Source: Mesotoga sp. BH458_6_3_2_1
Lineage (GTDB): Bacteria > Thermotogota > Thermotogae > Petrotogales > Kosmotogaceae
Reading direction: 5' to 3'
NCBI RefSeq assembly: GCF_003664995.1
Contig: NZ_JFHL01000015.1
Location: 55,338-119,337, forward strand
Length of the DNA stretch: 64,000 nt
Part shown: one piece after another, positions 41,544 to 50,870 of the stretch
How positions within the stretch are numbered: the stretch's first letter is position 1
Layout: each line of letters begins with the position of its first letter
Translations under genes and position numbers: made by a program
Notes under the pieces: generated by a model
The model's database searches: none
Seen by the model: only the letters and a program-made list of their open reading frames with translations
Told to the model about the DNA's origin: nothing

Positions 41544-42470
41544 TTACAGTGCTTCTACAGTTATCTTCGAAGCAAGACTCATCACGTCATCGAATCTACA
41601 AAGCTCTGTGCCGGGCGTCATGACGGCAGCTGAACTGGCGGCACCAGCCATTTTCAATGCAGTTTTTGCCGTCTCGCCAAGTTCTCTGTACATGCAGTAT
41701 GCCGCCAGGAAAGAGTCCCCTGCGCCAACCGCGCTCTTGACAGGTACTTCAGGTACACGAATACGATAGAACTCCCCACTCACTGATGCAATCGCTCCCT
41801 CGGCTCCCATAGTCAGAAGAATTTCCTCGACTGAATACCTGCTCGACACTTCTGAAATTGCCTTTCTGAAATCCGCCTCTCCGATTAGCTCTCGATTGAG
41901 CAGCCTTTGAAGTTCGTGAATATTTGGCTTTATTCCTCTTGGCTTGGCCTCAACCCCCTTGGAGAAAGGCTCCTTGTCGGAATCGATGTAAACGTTGACT
42001 CCAATGTTCCTCATCCTTGAACAGAGTTGTGCGTAGATATTGCTGCTTACTCCTTCCGGAATGCTTCCGCACAAAAGGAGATAGTCGTCCTTTCTCAAAA
42101 GTATGTCGATTGTTTTGTAAAGTTTGTAGACTTCCTTGACGGATATTACCGGACCTGGAAGACTCATTCTGTATTGACCGCTTCCCGTCTGGACGAGAAT
42201 GTTGGTCCTTGTTTCTTCTTCACTTCTTACCGTTGCATAAACGACTCCCTCATCATCGAGCATCTCTTCTATTACCTTTCCGGTATGACCTCCAAGAAAG
42301 GCAATAGCGACTGAATGGCCTCCCAGTTCATTTATCACACGTGATACGTCGACACCCTTGCCTGCAGGGTAATCTTTTACTCTATCTACCCTCACCGTAT
42401 CGTCCTCGATTAGAGCGTCTGTATACAAGAATCTATCCAGCGCTGCATTCAAAGTAAGTGAGAAAATCAT
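41544..42470 (-). CDS. PfkB-family sugar kinase, 1-phosphofructokinase-like
   Basis: ATG 42470 follows AGGAGGTG. The 308-residue protein has the LNAALDR start, the PAGKGVDVSRVINELGG substrate loop and the C-terminal signature VPVKSAVGAGDSFLAAY with the catalytic Asp. The order and NAALD start place it in the FruK/LacC group, which phosphorylates fructose 1-phosphate or tagatose 6-phosphate. No PTS gene is nearby. It is the last gene of the serS operon. Confidence 0.88.
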   Translation of the reverse strand: MIFSLTLNAALDRFLYTDALIEDDTVRVDRVKDYPAGKGVDVSRVINELGGHSVAIAFLGGHTGKVIEEMLDDEGVVYATVRSEEETRTNILVQTGSGQYRMSLPGPVISVKEVYKLYKTIDILLRKDDYLLLCGSIPEGVSSNIYAQLCSRMRNIGVNVYIDSDKEPFSKGVEAKPRGIKPNIHELQRLLNRELIGEADFRKAISEVSSRYSVEEILLTMGAEGAIASVSGEFYRIRVPEVPVKSAVGAGDSFLAAYCMYRELGETAKTALKMAGAASSAAVMTPGTELCRFDDVMSLASKITVEAL

Positions 42471-42482
42471 TATTTACACCTC

Positions 42483-43169
42483 CTACATCCTGCCGAGACG
42501 ATAGTTGATGATTCCGAGCACTACAATTACGCTTGTCTCGACTCTTAGAGTCCTTCTTCCCAATGAAACGGGCGTACATCGGGTCGAAGCGTCTTTTATC
42601 TCCTCCGGCGCGAAGCCCCCTTCTGGTCCTACGATCAATCGCAGTTTTTCTTCAACGGCAAGTTCTTTTTCTACTTCTGCTAGAGGCCTGCCACCGAATT
42701 CCAGAAGCAGGTTATATGATCCCTCTAGAAGAAGTGTCTGGGATACAGTAATCTCGGGAATGTAAGGATTAACACTCTGCTTGGCCGCTTCCCTTGCGAC
42801 CGCATTAAACTTATTCAGCTTACTTTCATCAACTCTTGAAACCGACCTAAGGCTATTGAACAATTCGATTCTGTCGACTCCCAATTCGGTTGCTTTCTCT
42901 ATCAAAATATGAAGCCGTGGCCACTTTGTCGCTGCCACGGCTACAGTAATACTCTTACCGTCTTTCTCGACATGCTCACGCCCAATAATAGTTCCCGAGG
43001 CAGATGATTTCCCAAGTTCATCTAGAAGAAATCTGTAAATGGTACCTTTGCCATCAATGCCCGTTAGTTTGTCACCAGGGCTTGCTCTAGTCACTCTCAG
43101 ATGTATGGTTTCACTGCTGTCTAGAATGACTCTGTTGTCTTCGGGCAGAACAAAGAAAGCATTGGGCAA
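42483..43169 (-). CDS. rsmE: 16S rRNA (uracil-1498-N3)-methyltransferase
   Basis: TTG 43169 follows the serS stop directly. The 228-residue protein has the SPOUT-class knot motifs: LIVGPEGGFAPEEI and SLGRRTLRVETSVIV near the end, with the N-terminal PUA-like domain (HLRVTRASPGDKLTGIDG). It methylates helix 44 in the small subunit. Confidence 0.92.
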   Translation of the reverse strand: MPNAFFVLPEDNRVILDSSETIHLRVTRASPGDKLTGIDGKGTIYRFLLDELGKSSASGTIIGREHVEKDGKSITVAVAATKWPRLHILIEKATELGVDRIELFNSLRSVSRVDESKLNKFNAVAREAAKQSVNPYIPEITVSQTLLLEGSYNLLLEFGGRPLAEVEKELAVEEKLRLIVGPEGGFAPEEIKDASTRCTPVSLGRRTLRVETSVIVVLGIINYRLGRM

Positions 43170-44438
43170 CTAACCAATGACCTCCTGCCTCATGTATGGT
43201 ACGAGGGCTTTGGGCACATCAATCTTTCCATCACTTCTCTGGTAGTTTTCAACTATTGCTACCAGGGTCCTTCCAACGGCCAGTCCCGAGCCATTTAAAC
43301 AGTGTACAAACTTCAGTTTGTTGTCACTGTCTCTGAACCTTATGTTGGCTCGTCTTGGCTGGAAGTCCTCAACGTTTGAACAGGAAGAAATCTCTCTATA
43401 AGTGCTGTAAGAAGGCAACCAAACTTCAAGATCATAGGTCTTGGCCGAGGCAAATCCGATATCCCCAGTACAAAGAGCAACTACCCGGTAAGGAAGTTCC
43501 AACTTCCTAAGAACATCTTCAGCATCGGCCGTAAGGTTCTCAAGCGCATCGTAAGAATCATCGGGACGGGTGAACCAGACAAGCTCAACCTTGTCAAATT
43601 GGTGTACTCTTATCATTCCACGAACATCCTTTCCGTACGATCCTGCCTCTCTCCTGAAGCATGCACTGTAAGCCGTGTATTTCTTAGGTAGATCTCCTTC
43701 GATAATCTCGTCCATGTGCTGCGAAACAAGAGGCACTTCTGCCGTAGGTATCATAAACATATCGTCGGGATCGATTCTGTAGGCTTCGTCCTCGAATTTT
43801 GGGAGCTGGCCGGTTGCCTGCATTGTAGCCCTCTTAACCATGAAAGGAAGAGCAACTTCTTCATATCCCTTAGAGTGATGTAGATCAAGCATGAAATTGG
43901 CAATTGCCCTCTCAAGTCTTGCTAGATCCCTTCTGAGGATTATAAATCTCGCTCCAGAAATTTTCGCGGCTCTTTCAAAGTCTATAAGACCAGTTTCCGG
44001 CCCGTAATCCCAGTGCGGTCGGATCTCAAAGTCGACCTTTCTCGGTTCTCCCCACTTCCTAACGACGACGTTATCTTCCTCACTCTTGCCAACGGGTGTT
44101 GTCGATGATGGAATATTGGGAAGATAGAGAAGCTTATTTTTCAGTTCTTCTTCTATCTGAGAAGTTCGGTTATCAAGTTCCTTGACCTCGGATGAGACCT
44201 CCTTCGCTCTTTCCATAAGCGAAAGAGCAAGTTTTTCATCTTTGATTGCTTTGGCGCGGGCAATTTCCGAAGATATGCTATTTCTCTCGGCCTTTTTTTG
44301 TTCAACTACCAGCAGCGCCTCTCTCCTCTTTGATTCCATATCAACGATCTCATCCAACAGCTCTGAGGTCATCTGCCTGTGCTCAAGAGCTCTCCTCAAA
44401 ATTCCGGAGTTTTCCCTAATCAACCTTACATCAATCAT
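43170..44438 (-). CDS. serS: Seryl-tRNA synthetase
   Basis: ATG 44438 follows CAGGAGGAA. The 422-residue enzyme has an N-terminal coiled-coil tRNA-binding arm (~30-110), motif 2 in [19 protein letters not shown] and motif 3 in [19 protein letters not shown]. All class II hallmarks are intact. Confidence 0.95.
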   Translation of the reverse strand: MIDVRLIRENSGILRRALEHRQMTSELLDEIVDMESKRREALLVVEQKKAERNSISSEIARAKAIKDEKLALSLMERAKEVSSEVKELDNRTSQIEEELKNKLLYLPNIPSSTTPVGKSEEDNVVVRKWGEPRKVDFEIRPHWDYGPETGLIDFERAAKISGARFIILRRDLARLERAIANFMLDLHHSKGYEEVALPFMVKRATMQATGQLPKFEDEAYRIDPDDMFMIPTAEVPLVSQHMDEIIEGDLPKKYTAYSACFRREAGSYGKDVRGMIRVHQFDKVELVWFTRPDDSYDALENLTADAEDVLRKLELPYRVVALCTGDIGFASAKTYDLEVWLPSYSTYREISSCSNVEDFQPRRANIRFRDSDNKLKFVHCLNGSGLAVGRTLVAIVENYQRSDGKIDVPKALVPYMRQEVIG

Positions 44439-44452
44439 GTTCTTTCCTCCTG

Positions 44453-45118
44453 CTAGAAAACAAGCTCTATCTCAACATCTTTTCCTTCAAATGAGTCATC
44501 ATTTGTGTCGTATATCAGTTCAGCGGCCCAAATCTTTCGACTGTTCTTGAAATCGTCAACAAAGACATTTCCTCTCAAATTAAGGAGCCCCGTATCTCCA
44601 AAATACTCGAAGTAGAGTGTATCAACATTGAGATCGCCTTTGTAGTCAATGAAAATCAGGTTGGGTGTTGCCTCCTTTGTTTCCTTTGCGAAACCCTCAT
44701 AGTATTCTGTTTTCTGATCGAAATTGAGGATCTCGGTCCTGTAAACATATATGTCCTTACCATCATCCTCTTTTGAGTAAATTATGGCTTCAACATCTTC
44801 AAGCAATGTACCGGTTGAGTTCTCAAGATTGTAGTCAAGCGATGAAGAGGTCGCCTCACCAGTCTGAAATCTTACAAAGGTTTCGCCTTCAGTGACAAAA
44901 CTCTCCCAATCAGTAGTACCCTTTGTCGCAGTTGCCAGTGGAGTCTCAACGTAAATCTCTCCGTCCTTGTTAATGAAGACATTTCCAATAAAAGTGAAGA
45001 CCTCTTTCTGCAGAGATCCCAGGACTGTGTCTCCCTTTATTCTTACTGTACTGGCAAAGATTGTTGCTGCAAGGGAAACAAAAATTAGTCCAATTATAAT
45101 AACACTCTTTCTCTTCAT
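44453..45118 (-). CDS. OstA/LptA-like exported protein
   Basis: ATG 45118 follows GGAGGTAG. A signal peptide ([19 protein letters not shown]) precedes a 200-residue beta-rich domain with the OstA_N repeating pattern ([21 protein letters not shown], then [12 protein letters not shown]). LptA/LptC-type proteins bridge the periplasm for LPS; here it may handle another envelope lipid. It follows marR and precedes serS in the same operon. Confidence 0.7.
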   Translation of the reverse strand: MKRKSVIIIGLIFVSLAATIFASTVRIKGDTVLGSLQKEVFTFIGNVFINKDGEIYVETPLATATKGTTDWESFVTEGETFVRFQTGEATSSSLDYNLENSTGTLLEDVEAIIYSKEDDGKDIYVYRTEILNFDQKTEYYEGFAKETKEATPNLIFIDYKGDLNVDTLYFEYFGDTGLLNLRGNVFVDDFKNSRKIWAAELIYDTNDDSFEGKDVEIELVF

Positions 45119-45135
45119 AAACTACCTCCAGACGA

Positions 45136-45594
45136 TTATTCGTTTGCTTTCTTAGAGTCCATTATCTCTAAAAGATTCTTGACAATTACCTCGAGAGCCT
45201 TTACCTGATCGGACTTTATTTCAGTCATTACCGATTTCAGGTACTCTACTCTTCTATCGATAACTTTCTCTATAAGTGTTCTTCCGGAATCGGAAATGTC
45301 GATTATGAATGATCTCCTATCTTTGTCGGAACGTCTTCGTTCTACCAAATCAGCATCAATAAGCCTTTTCACAAGACCCGTTGTTGTGCTCTTGGTAATT
45401 CCAAGCCAGCGACTGATGTCACTCATCCTCTTTTCTCCATTGAAGAAAAGAACCTGAAGGACATCGAATTGGGCCGGAGTGATCGGGAAGTCCCTCAGAA
45501 CCTTTCTTCCTTCCCTTCTAATCCTCGTAGAAATCGTTCTAAGATTCTTCTCAAGAATTGCAGCGTCTTCCTTTTTGATTTCATTTACGGACAT
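45136..45594 (-). CDS. MarR-family regulator
   Basis: ATG 45594 follows GGAGGTGTA. The 152-residue protein has the MarR winged helix: QFDVLQVLFFNGEKRMSDIS, recognition helix ITKSTTTGLVKRLIDADLVER and wing RRSDKDRRSFI. It heads the lptA-like/serS/rsmE/pfkB operon, an unusual position, and is divergent from rnhB. Confidence 0.9.
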   Translation of the reverse strand: MSVNEIKKEDAAILEKNLRTISTRIRREGRKVLRDFPITPAQFDVLQVLFFNGEKRMSDISRWLGITKSTTTGLVKRLIDADLVERRRSDKDRRSFIIDISDSGRTLIEKVIDRRVEYLKSVMTEIKSDQVKALEVIVKNLLEIMDSKKANE

Positions 45595-45649
45595 CACTAC
45601 ACCTCCAAACCCTCTGTATTGGTTGACAGAAAACGGTACTACTCAAGAG

Positions 45650-45677
45650 ATTATATCATCATATTTACCGCGGTTAA
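45650..45677 (-). promoter_or_regulatory. Promoter of the marR operon
   Basis: On the minus strand TTAACC (45672-45677) and TATAAT (45650-45655) are 16 bases apart, 56 bases before the marR start. Confidence 0.6.
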
Positions 45678-45759
45678 GACTGATTCTCAGGTTGCTTACG
45701 TTCATTACTCTAGTTCTGTGGCGTTCGTATCGTGTGCTGAAGCCAATGAAATGGTGATG

Positions 45760-45765
45760 TATAAT
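45760..45765 (+). promoter_or_regulatory. -10 box immediately before rnhB
   Basis: A perfect TATAAT ends seven bases before ATG 45772, so transcription could begin at or next to the start codon. The -35 region (CTGAAG, 17 bases up) is weak, so the call is tentative. Confidence 0.4.
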
Positions 45766-45771
45766 TTCAGT

Positions 45772-46476
45772 ATGAAATTATCTGAAGAAGAGTATACTAA
45801 ACTTGTTAGATTTGATGCCGCTTACAGAGTAGATCACAAGATAGTTGCGGGTGTAGATGAAGCCGGAAGAGGTCCTCTTGCCGGTCCCGTTGTAGCAGCT
45901 GCAGTTATTGTTCTTAATCCAGTGGAAGGGGTTTACGATTCTAAAGCTCTATGCAGAAGAATTAGAGAATCGTTGTTTGAAAGAATAATCGAGAACTCCA
46001 TAATAGGTATAGGGCTTTCGTCGCCTGAAGAGATAGATCTCTTCAACGTCTTTGCAGCCACCAGGCTGGCAATGAACAGGGCACTGAGCGTTCTTTCTGA
46101 GAGGCCAGATTATGTAATCGTTGACGGAAAGTGGCTGAAATTGGATGTGAAGGGCGAGTGCATCGTCCGTGGAGATCAAAAAAGCGCATCGATAGCCAGT
46201 GCTTCAATAATTGCAAAGGTGTTTAGAGATCGGATTATGGATTCTCTCGATTCATTGTATCCTGAGTATGGTTATAGAAGGCACAAGGGTTATTGTACTG
46301 AAATGCATCTTAATGCTCTGAGAAAATTTGGACCGACAACTTGGCACAGACTAACTTACAGGCCGATTCGAGAATTGATTCCCAAGGAACTTGTATCGCG
46401 ATGGTCAGAAGAAAATGAAGTAAGTAGCGCAAGGCTTTTTAGAGCAGGGTTAGCTACAATGGAGGTCAAGAATTGA
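45772..46476 (+). CDS. rnhB: Ribonuclease HII
   Basis: The ATG at 45772 gives MKLSEEEYTKLVRFDAAYRV and then the active-site motif AGVDEAGRGPLAGPVVAAAV; an in-frame ATG at 45751 also exists. The 234-residue enzyme has DSKALCRR and SIIAKVFRDRIMDS, the full Asp-Glu-Asp-Asp set. It removes ribonucleotides from DNA. There is no ribosome site at either ATG, and a TATAAT box lies where a leaderless mRNA would need it. mazG starts inside its stop codon. Confidence 0.93.
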   Translation: MKLSEEEYTKLVRFDAAYRVDHKIVAGVDEAGRGPLAGPVVAAAVIVLNPVEGVYDSKALCRRIRESLFERIIENSIIGIGLSSPEEIDLFNVFAATRLAMNRALSVLSERPDYVIVDGKWLKLDVKGECIVRGDQKSASIASASIIAKVFRDRIMDSLDSLYPEYGYRRHKGYCTEMHLNALRKFGPTTWHRLTYRPIRELIPKELVSRWSEENEVSSARLFRAGLATMEVKN

Positions 46477-47258
46477 GAAGGACATTTGAGGAAAGCGAAT
46501 GGATAAGACTCATTGAGACAATGGAGAAACTGAGATCTCCAGGAGGCTGTGAATGGGATATAGCACAGACTCATAAGACACTTAGACCATATTTGATTGA
46601 AGAGGCGTATGAGGTGCTTGATGCCATAGATGGTGGAAATGACGAAGAGCTTGCCGAGGAGCTTGGTGATATCCTTCTTCAGGTAGTATTTCATTCACAG
46701 ATTGCTGCTGAGAGAAAGGCCTTCACGATTACGGATGTTGTAAGGTTACTAATAGATAAGCTCGTGAGAAGGCACCCCCATGTCTTTTCCGATTCAAAGG
46801 GTTATTCTTATCGCCAGTGGGAAGAAATAAAAGCGAAGGAAAAGGGAGTAGACTCAACTGAGAGTTCCTCTATTGGTAAGATCAACAAGGCACTTCCGGC
46901 ACTGAGTCTGGCTCGTAGGGTTCAGGAGAATGCTTCGGTCGTAGGTTTTGATTGGGATGAGATAAGCGGCCCACGCAACAAGGTAAACGAAGAGATAGAA
47001 GAGCTAGACTGTGCTATAAAGGGAAAGGATAAGAAGAAAATTGAAGAGGAAGTCGGAGATCTTCTCTTTACGATTGCAAATCTATCGAGATTCCTTGATG
47101 TGGATCCTGAATTGGCTTTAAAGAGATCAACTGAGAAATTTGTGAACCGTTTTCGAGATATGGAGAGTCATATTGAGAAGTACGGTCTGGAAATTGAAAG
47201 CATGACCATAGATGAGCTCAATCACCTGTGGGAAAAAGCGAAGGAGGGTACAAATTGA
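46473..47258 (+). CDS. mazG: Nucleoside triphosphate pyrophosphohydrolase
   Basis: TTG 46473 follows GGAGGTC and overlaps rnhB by four bases. The 261-residue protein has the two MazG repeats: LIEEAYEVLDAIDGG with EELAEELGDILLQV in the first, and NEEIEELDCAIKGKDKKKIE with EEVGDLLFTI in the second. Both have the ExxE metal sites. It hydrolyses NTPs to NMP and PPi, a housekeeping role. Confidence 0.93.
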   Translation: MRRTFEESEWIRLIETMEKLRSPGGCEWDIAQTHKTLRPYLIEEAYEVLDAIDGGNDEELAEELGDILLQVVFHSQIAAERKAFTITDVVRLLIDKLVRRHPHVFSDSKGYSYRQWEEIKAKEKGVDSTESSSIGKINKALPALSLARRVQENASVVGFDWDEISGPRNKVNEEIEELDCAIKGKDKKKIEEEVGDLLFTIANLSRFLDVDPELALKRSTEKFVNRFRDMESHIEKYGLEIESMTIDELNHLWEKAKEGTN

Positions 47259-48277
47259 AGAAGCTGCTAATCGCTGCCCTGATGATTATGTTATTTGTTG
47301 TAACAGCGCTTGCACAGACAGAGGAGTTATCTGAAAGTGGGATAGCCGCCAAGGTAAATGGCGAGGTTATCACCATGGATGCTTTCCTTTCGAAAGTTTT
47401 GCCCAACTATACTGAGATATCAAAGAGGATTGAAGAGGTTGACCCTCTCTTTTCAGAGATGCTTCTGAATACTGAAGCCGGCCAGAAATTACTGGAGGAA
47501 TACGAAAGAAATTCTCTGGAGGCTCTGATCGAAGAGACGCTTATTATTCAGTATGCTAGGGAAGCTGGAATAGAAGCCGACACCGAGGTTCTGAGAGGCG
47601 TTGTCAACAAATCAATCATGGATACTCTCACAGAATTAGCTATTGAAAAGACAGATGCGGATCTTTTCTACATTCTCAAAGGGTACATCGATGGGCTGAG
47701 TTCCTATGAGGCGAAAGTGGTTAGAGATTTGGCCTACAAAGAGGTTCTTAATGGTCTCTATGAAGCTGTTACTGAAAATGCAACTGTTACGGAAGAGGAA
47801 GTTGAGCAGTACTATCTGGCCAACTCCTCCAGGTATGCAATTGAGGAGGAAAGGGCCAATCTAAAAGTGCTACTTTTTGATTCTTTCTCTGAAGCCTACT
47901 CGGTATGGAAGGCGGCATCTAGGGATGCTAATCCTGCTTCTGTACTCGATACCTTTCCTGAAGTTCAGTCGGGGAGTTTCACGAGACAGGAGATTGAGAA
48001 TCTGAATCCCGAGGTTGTGAAATCTCTCTTCAAACCGACTAATGGCGAGTTGCTTTCTTCGGTCGTGACTCTTGACAACAAATATGCTGTTATTTATCTT
48101 GAGTCATATTCTCCGGCCGGCGCTCAGGGCATTGATGACGTAAGGGAAGAGATACGGCAAATTCTGATTGCAGAGAAGAAGGACTTGCTCTGGAGAATAT
48201 GGAAGGAGCAGGAATTCAAAGCTTTCAAAGAAGGAGCTGTTGTAGAGAGATACTACGATACTGATGGAGGAGAGTAG
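47255..48277 (+). CDS. SurA/PpiC-like exported foldase
   Basis: TTG 47255 follows AAGGAGGGTA and overlaps mazG by four bases. A signal peptide (LIAALMIMLFVVTALAQ) precedes an N-terminal SurA_N-like helical region (AAKVNGEVITMDAF) and a C-terminal parvulin-like region (VEQYYLANSSRYAIEEERAN onward; LKVLLFDSFSEAYS). The parvulin active-site residues are not clear, so it may act only as a chaperone. The envelope role fits OmpH and LptA-like genes elsewhere in the window. Confidence 0.75.
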   Translation: MKKLLIAALMIMLFVVTALAQTEELSESGIAAKVNGEVITMDAFLSKVLPNYTEISKRIEEVDPLFSEMLLNTEAGQKLLEEYERNSLEALIEETLIIQYAREAGIEADTEVLRGVVNKSIMDTLTELAIEKTDADLFYILKGYIDGLSSYEAKVVRDLAYKEVLNGLYEAVTENATVTEEEVEQYYLANSSRYAIEEERANLKVLLFDSFSEAYSVWKAASRDANPASVLDTFPEVQSGSFTRQEIENLNPEVVKSLFKPTNGELLSSVVTLDNKYAVIYLESYSPAGAQGIDDVREEIRQILIAEKKDLLWRIWKEQEFKAFKEGAVVERYYDTDGGE

Positions 48278-48278
48278 A

Positions 48279-48581
48279 TTGAGTGTGACAAAAGAAGCTG
48301 TCATGAAAGCTCTGGGCGAAGTGTACGATCTCGAAATAGGTTTTGATATTGTCTCCCTCGGATTGATATACGGTGTAGAAGTTCAAGAAAACAACGATGT
48401 CAGAGTCAAAATGACAATGACGACGCCTATGTGTCCTTTGGCCGGGCTTATGCTCGAAGATGCAAGAAGAAAAGTGAGCGAGATCGAAGGGATCGGTGAT
48501 GTCAAAATGGAACTTACCTTCGACCCACCCTGGACACCTGAGATGGCGAGTGACGACGTAAGAAAGATGCTAGGAATTTGA
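48279..48581 (+). CDS. MIP18/DUF59 iron-sulfur assembly protein (SufT/PaaD-like)
   Basis: TTG 48279 lies six bases after GGAGGAG; an ATG at 48264 would overlap that site. The 100-residue protein has the DUF59 motifs DLEIGFDIVSLGLIYGV and TTPMCPLAGLM with the conserved Cys, then FDPPWTPEMAS. These proteins help insert Fe-S clusters. It overlaps prmC by four bases. Confidence 0.9.
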   Translation: MSVTKEAVMKALGEVYDLEIGFDIVSLGLIYGVEVQENNDVRVKMTMTTPMCPLAGLMLEDARRKVSEIEGIGDVKMELTFDPPWTPEMASDDVRKMLGI

Positions 48582-49411
48582 GATTACAGCAATTAGCGGA
48601 GATATCCAGGAAGAAACTAGCCGAGGCGGGAATTGATAATTCCCGCTTTGTTGTGTTACTGCTTGCGAAGGAATTTTTATCTCTGAGTGGAGCCGACATT
48701 ATCCTCAAGAATACTGAAGAAATCGAGTATCCACTGGCCAATAGATATCTTGCTGCGGTGGAGAGAGTTGCAAGTGGAGAACCGATAGATTATGTGCTGG
48801 GATTCAGAGATTTCCTTGGTATTCGACTAAAGCTCTCTCATAGCGTCTTAATTCCCCGTAACGAGACAGAGGAGCTGGTTGAGATTGTCATTGCCAGTGA
48901 AAACAGTTCAAGAGTATTCGCCGACATAGGAACGGGAAGCGGAGCGATAGCGTGTGCATTGGCCAGTCATATTCCTTCCGCGATTGTTTACGCGACAGAC
49001 ATTTCGAAAGAGGCCCTTGCACTGGCAGAGGAAAATGCCAAGAGAAATGGCATTCATAACATAAAGTTCATTGAGGCAAACAACATAGAAGGGCTAGATT
49101 CTTTTCTAGAACATGTGGAAGTCCTAGTTTCTAATCCTCCATATATTAGGACAACCGACATGAATTCTCTGGATTTAGCCGTAAGAAACCATGAACCTCG
49201 GATTGCGCTGGATGGAGGAGAGGATGGTCTCGACTTCTACAGGAAGTTCTTCAGACATCTACCCTTCGGAAAGAGAGTCTACCTCGAAATATCGCAATAC
49301 GAGACTGAAGGGCTTATAGGGCTGGCTCGAGACCTGCGAGGTTACTGCTACGAGTTCAGGAAGGACTTCTTGGGAAACTACCGGTTCATGATTCTTCATC
49401 CAGAAGATTGA
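48578..49411 (+). CDS. prmC: Release-factor glutamine N5-methyltransferase
   Basis: TTG 48578 overlaps the DUF59 stop. The 277-residue protein has an N-terminal helical domain, the AdoMet motif FADIGTGSGAIACALA and the catalytic NPPY in VLVSNPPYIRT. It methylates the GGQ glutamine of release factors. It ends 26 bases inside the convergent sir2 gene. Confidence 0.93.
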   Translation: MRLQQLAEISRKKLAEAGIDNSRFVVLLLAKEFLSLSGADIILKNTEEIEYPLANRYLAAVERVASGEPIDYVLGFRDFLGIRLKLSHSVLIPRNETEELVEIVIASENSSRVFADIGTGSGAIACALASHIPSAIVYATDISKEALALAEENAKRNGIHNIKFIEANNIEGLDSFLEHVEVLVSNPPYIRTTDMNSLDLAVRNHEPRIALDGGEDGLDFYRKFFRHLPFGKRVYLEISQYETEGLIGLARDLRGYCYEFRKDFLGNYRFMILHPED

Positions 49412-50141
49412 GAACTTGGCATGAAAACCTTTCCAGTTCGACCCTGAAGAGATGATCAGCAAGATAATCTAGACCCGTCTCTTCCCTGTTAATGATTGCG
49501 ACTTTTGCACCGGAAGATCTGGCAATAACTGGAAACTGAGCAGCCGGATACACCATCAGTGAAGAGCCCATAGCAAGAAAGAGATTACAGTTTTGCGCAG
49601 CTTCCTCTGCCTTTTCGATTGCATCTTCGGGAAGCATCTCACCGAAAAAGACGATTCTTGGTTTTATCAGACCACCGCAACTGCATTTAGGGACATCGGT
49701 TCTTTGTAGAACGAGTTCAAGCTCTGTCCTGTCAAATTCCTTTCCACATTTCATACAATCAAACAAAGAGGCTGTCCCGTGCAGTTCAACCACTTCTTTT
49801 GCCCCGGCCTTCTGTTGAAGACCATCGATGTTCTGAGTTATTATCGTTTTGATTAACCCCATTTTCTGAAGCTTCACCAAGAGAATGTGAGTTGCATTGG
49901 GTTTGGCGTCTGCCATCGTGTGGATTCTCTCTTTTGCCACTTTGTAGTATCCGGCAGGGTCCTTCATGAATGCGCTTATCTCAAAAATAGCTGGTGAGAC
50001 TTTACTGTAAAGACCCCCAGGGCTTCTAAAATCTGGAATGCCGCTTGCAACGGAAACGCCCGCACCAGTAAGTACCGAGGTGTTTGCTGATTCTCTTATC
50101 AGGGAAATGAGCAAATCGGCTTCTTGGCTGACGCTACTCAC
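49386..50141 (-). CDS. cobB: Sir2-family NAD-dependent deacylase
   Basis: The protein has VLTGAGVSVASGIPDFRSP, ITQNIDGLQQKAG with the catalytic His in VELHG, a zinc site CMKC with KCSCGG, and FFGEMLP and GSSLMVYPAA. It is close to T. maritima Sir2 over its length (251 residues from GTG 50141). The start is uncertain: GTG 50141 lacks an upstream site, and TTG 50150 has only a weak one. It overlaps the upstream gene by about eight bases. Confidence 0.9.
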   Translation of the reverse strand: MSSVSQEADLLISLIRESANTSVLTGAGVSVASGIPDFRSPGGLYSKVSPAIFEISAFMKDPAGYYKVAKERIHTMADAKPNATHILLVKLQKMGLIKTIITQNIDGLQQKAGAKEVVELHGTASLFDCMKCGKEFDRTELELVLQRTDVPKCSCGGLIKPRIVFFGEMLPEDAIEKAEEAAQNCNLFLAMGSSLMVYPAAQFPVIARSSGAKVAIINREETGLDYLADHLFRVELERFSCQVLNLLDEES

Positions 50142-50727
50142 CTCTTGCAAATTGAATCTTCGGAAAGTTTGTCTTGCCTGTATCGGTCCAAACGAAGACA
50201 TTTTCATCTGCAGAGAACGTGGGGGCGGGGTCTACACCAATTATCGTTGCATCGAGAGGCAGCGAGACTGTCAGCGAATAAGCTTCACCAGTCAGATCGA
50301 ATTCCATCTCTCCCATGTCAGTATTTACTACACCGTCCTCAACGGCTGCAAAACCTGAAATGACAGCGTGTTCAATTACCTTCACTCTGTTTGAACCAAG
50401 AACCGTAGCCGTAGATTGAAAGTCCTCAACAAACATCTGTCTGCTGAAGCTCTCCGCGAACTGGTTCATTGATTCCTGAAAATCTGTCAGTTGTTCTTCC
50501 TGAGATTTATCGTATTGTTCAAGGAATTGTGTCATCTGGCTGGGTTTGTTGAAAATTATCTCGGTTTCGATATCAAGTGTAGCCCGGCCCTCGTAGTCAT
50601 ATGAATAGTTGCTGTTGGATGACAAGGTATCTATATCCAGTCTGTTGTTAAATGCCATGAACATGTTTATTGCAGTCATTCCAACCATAACAACAACAAG
50701 TATGATAAGAAGGGTGTTGAATTTCAT
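50134..50727 (-). CDS. Membrane-anchored exported protein, possibly DUF4897 type
   Basis: ATG 50727 follows GGGAGG. An N-terminal membrane anchor (NTLLIILVVVMVGMTAINMF) precedes a ~170-residue beta-rich domain. It resembles the small Thermotogota family DUF4897, though I recall this only loosely. There is no catalytic motif. It is cotranscribed with sir2. Confidence 0.6.
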   Translation of the reverse strand: MKFNTLLIILVVVMVGMTAINMFMAFNNRLDIDTLSSNSNYSYDYEGRATLDIETEIIFNKPSQMTQFLEQYDKSQEEQLTDFQESMNQFAESFSRQMFVEDFQSTATVLGSNRVKVIEHAVISGFAAVEDGVVNTDMGEMEFDLTGEAYSLTVSLPLDATIIGVDPAPTFSADENVFVWTDTGKTNFPKIQFARGE

Positions 50728-50870
50728 TTGTAACCTCCCAATAATTATTAGATTGCCCTGAGAATATGATAACATCATTCTGTGCTAAAATACATTGTGG
50801 CCCTTTGTGGTTGCCATCAACGATCAGCTAGTGCATTTATATTTCTGTGTTTCGGTTTGGAGGGATTTCA

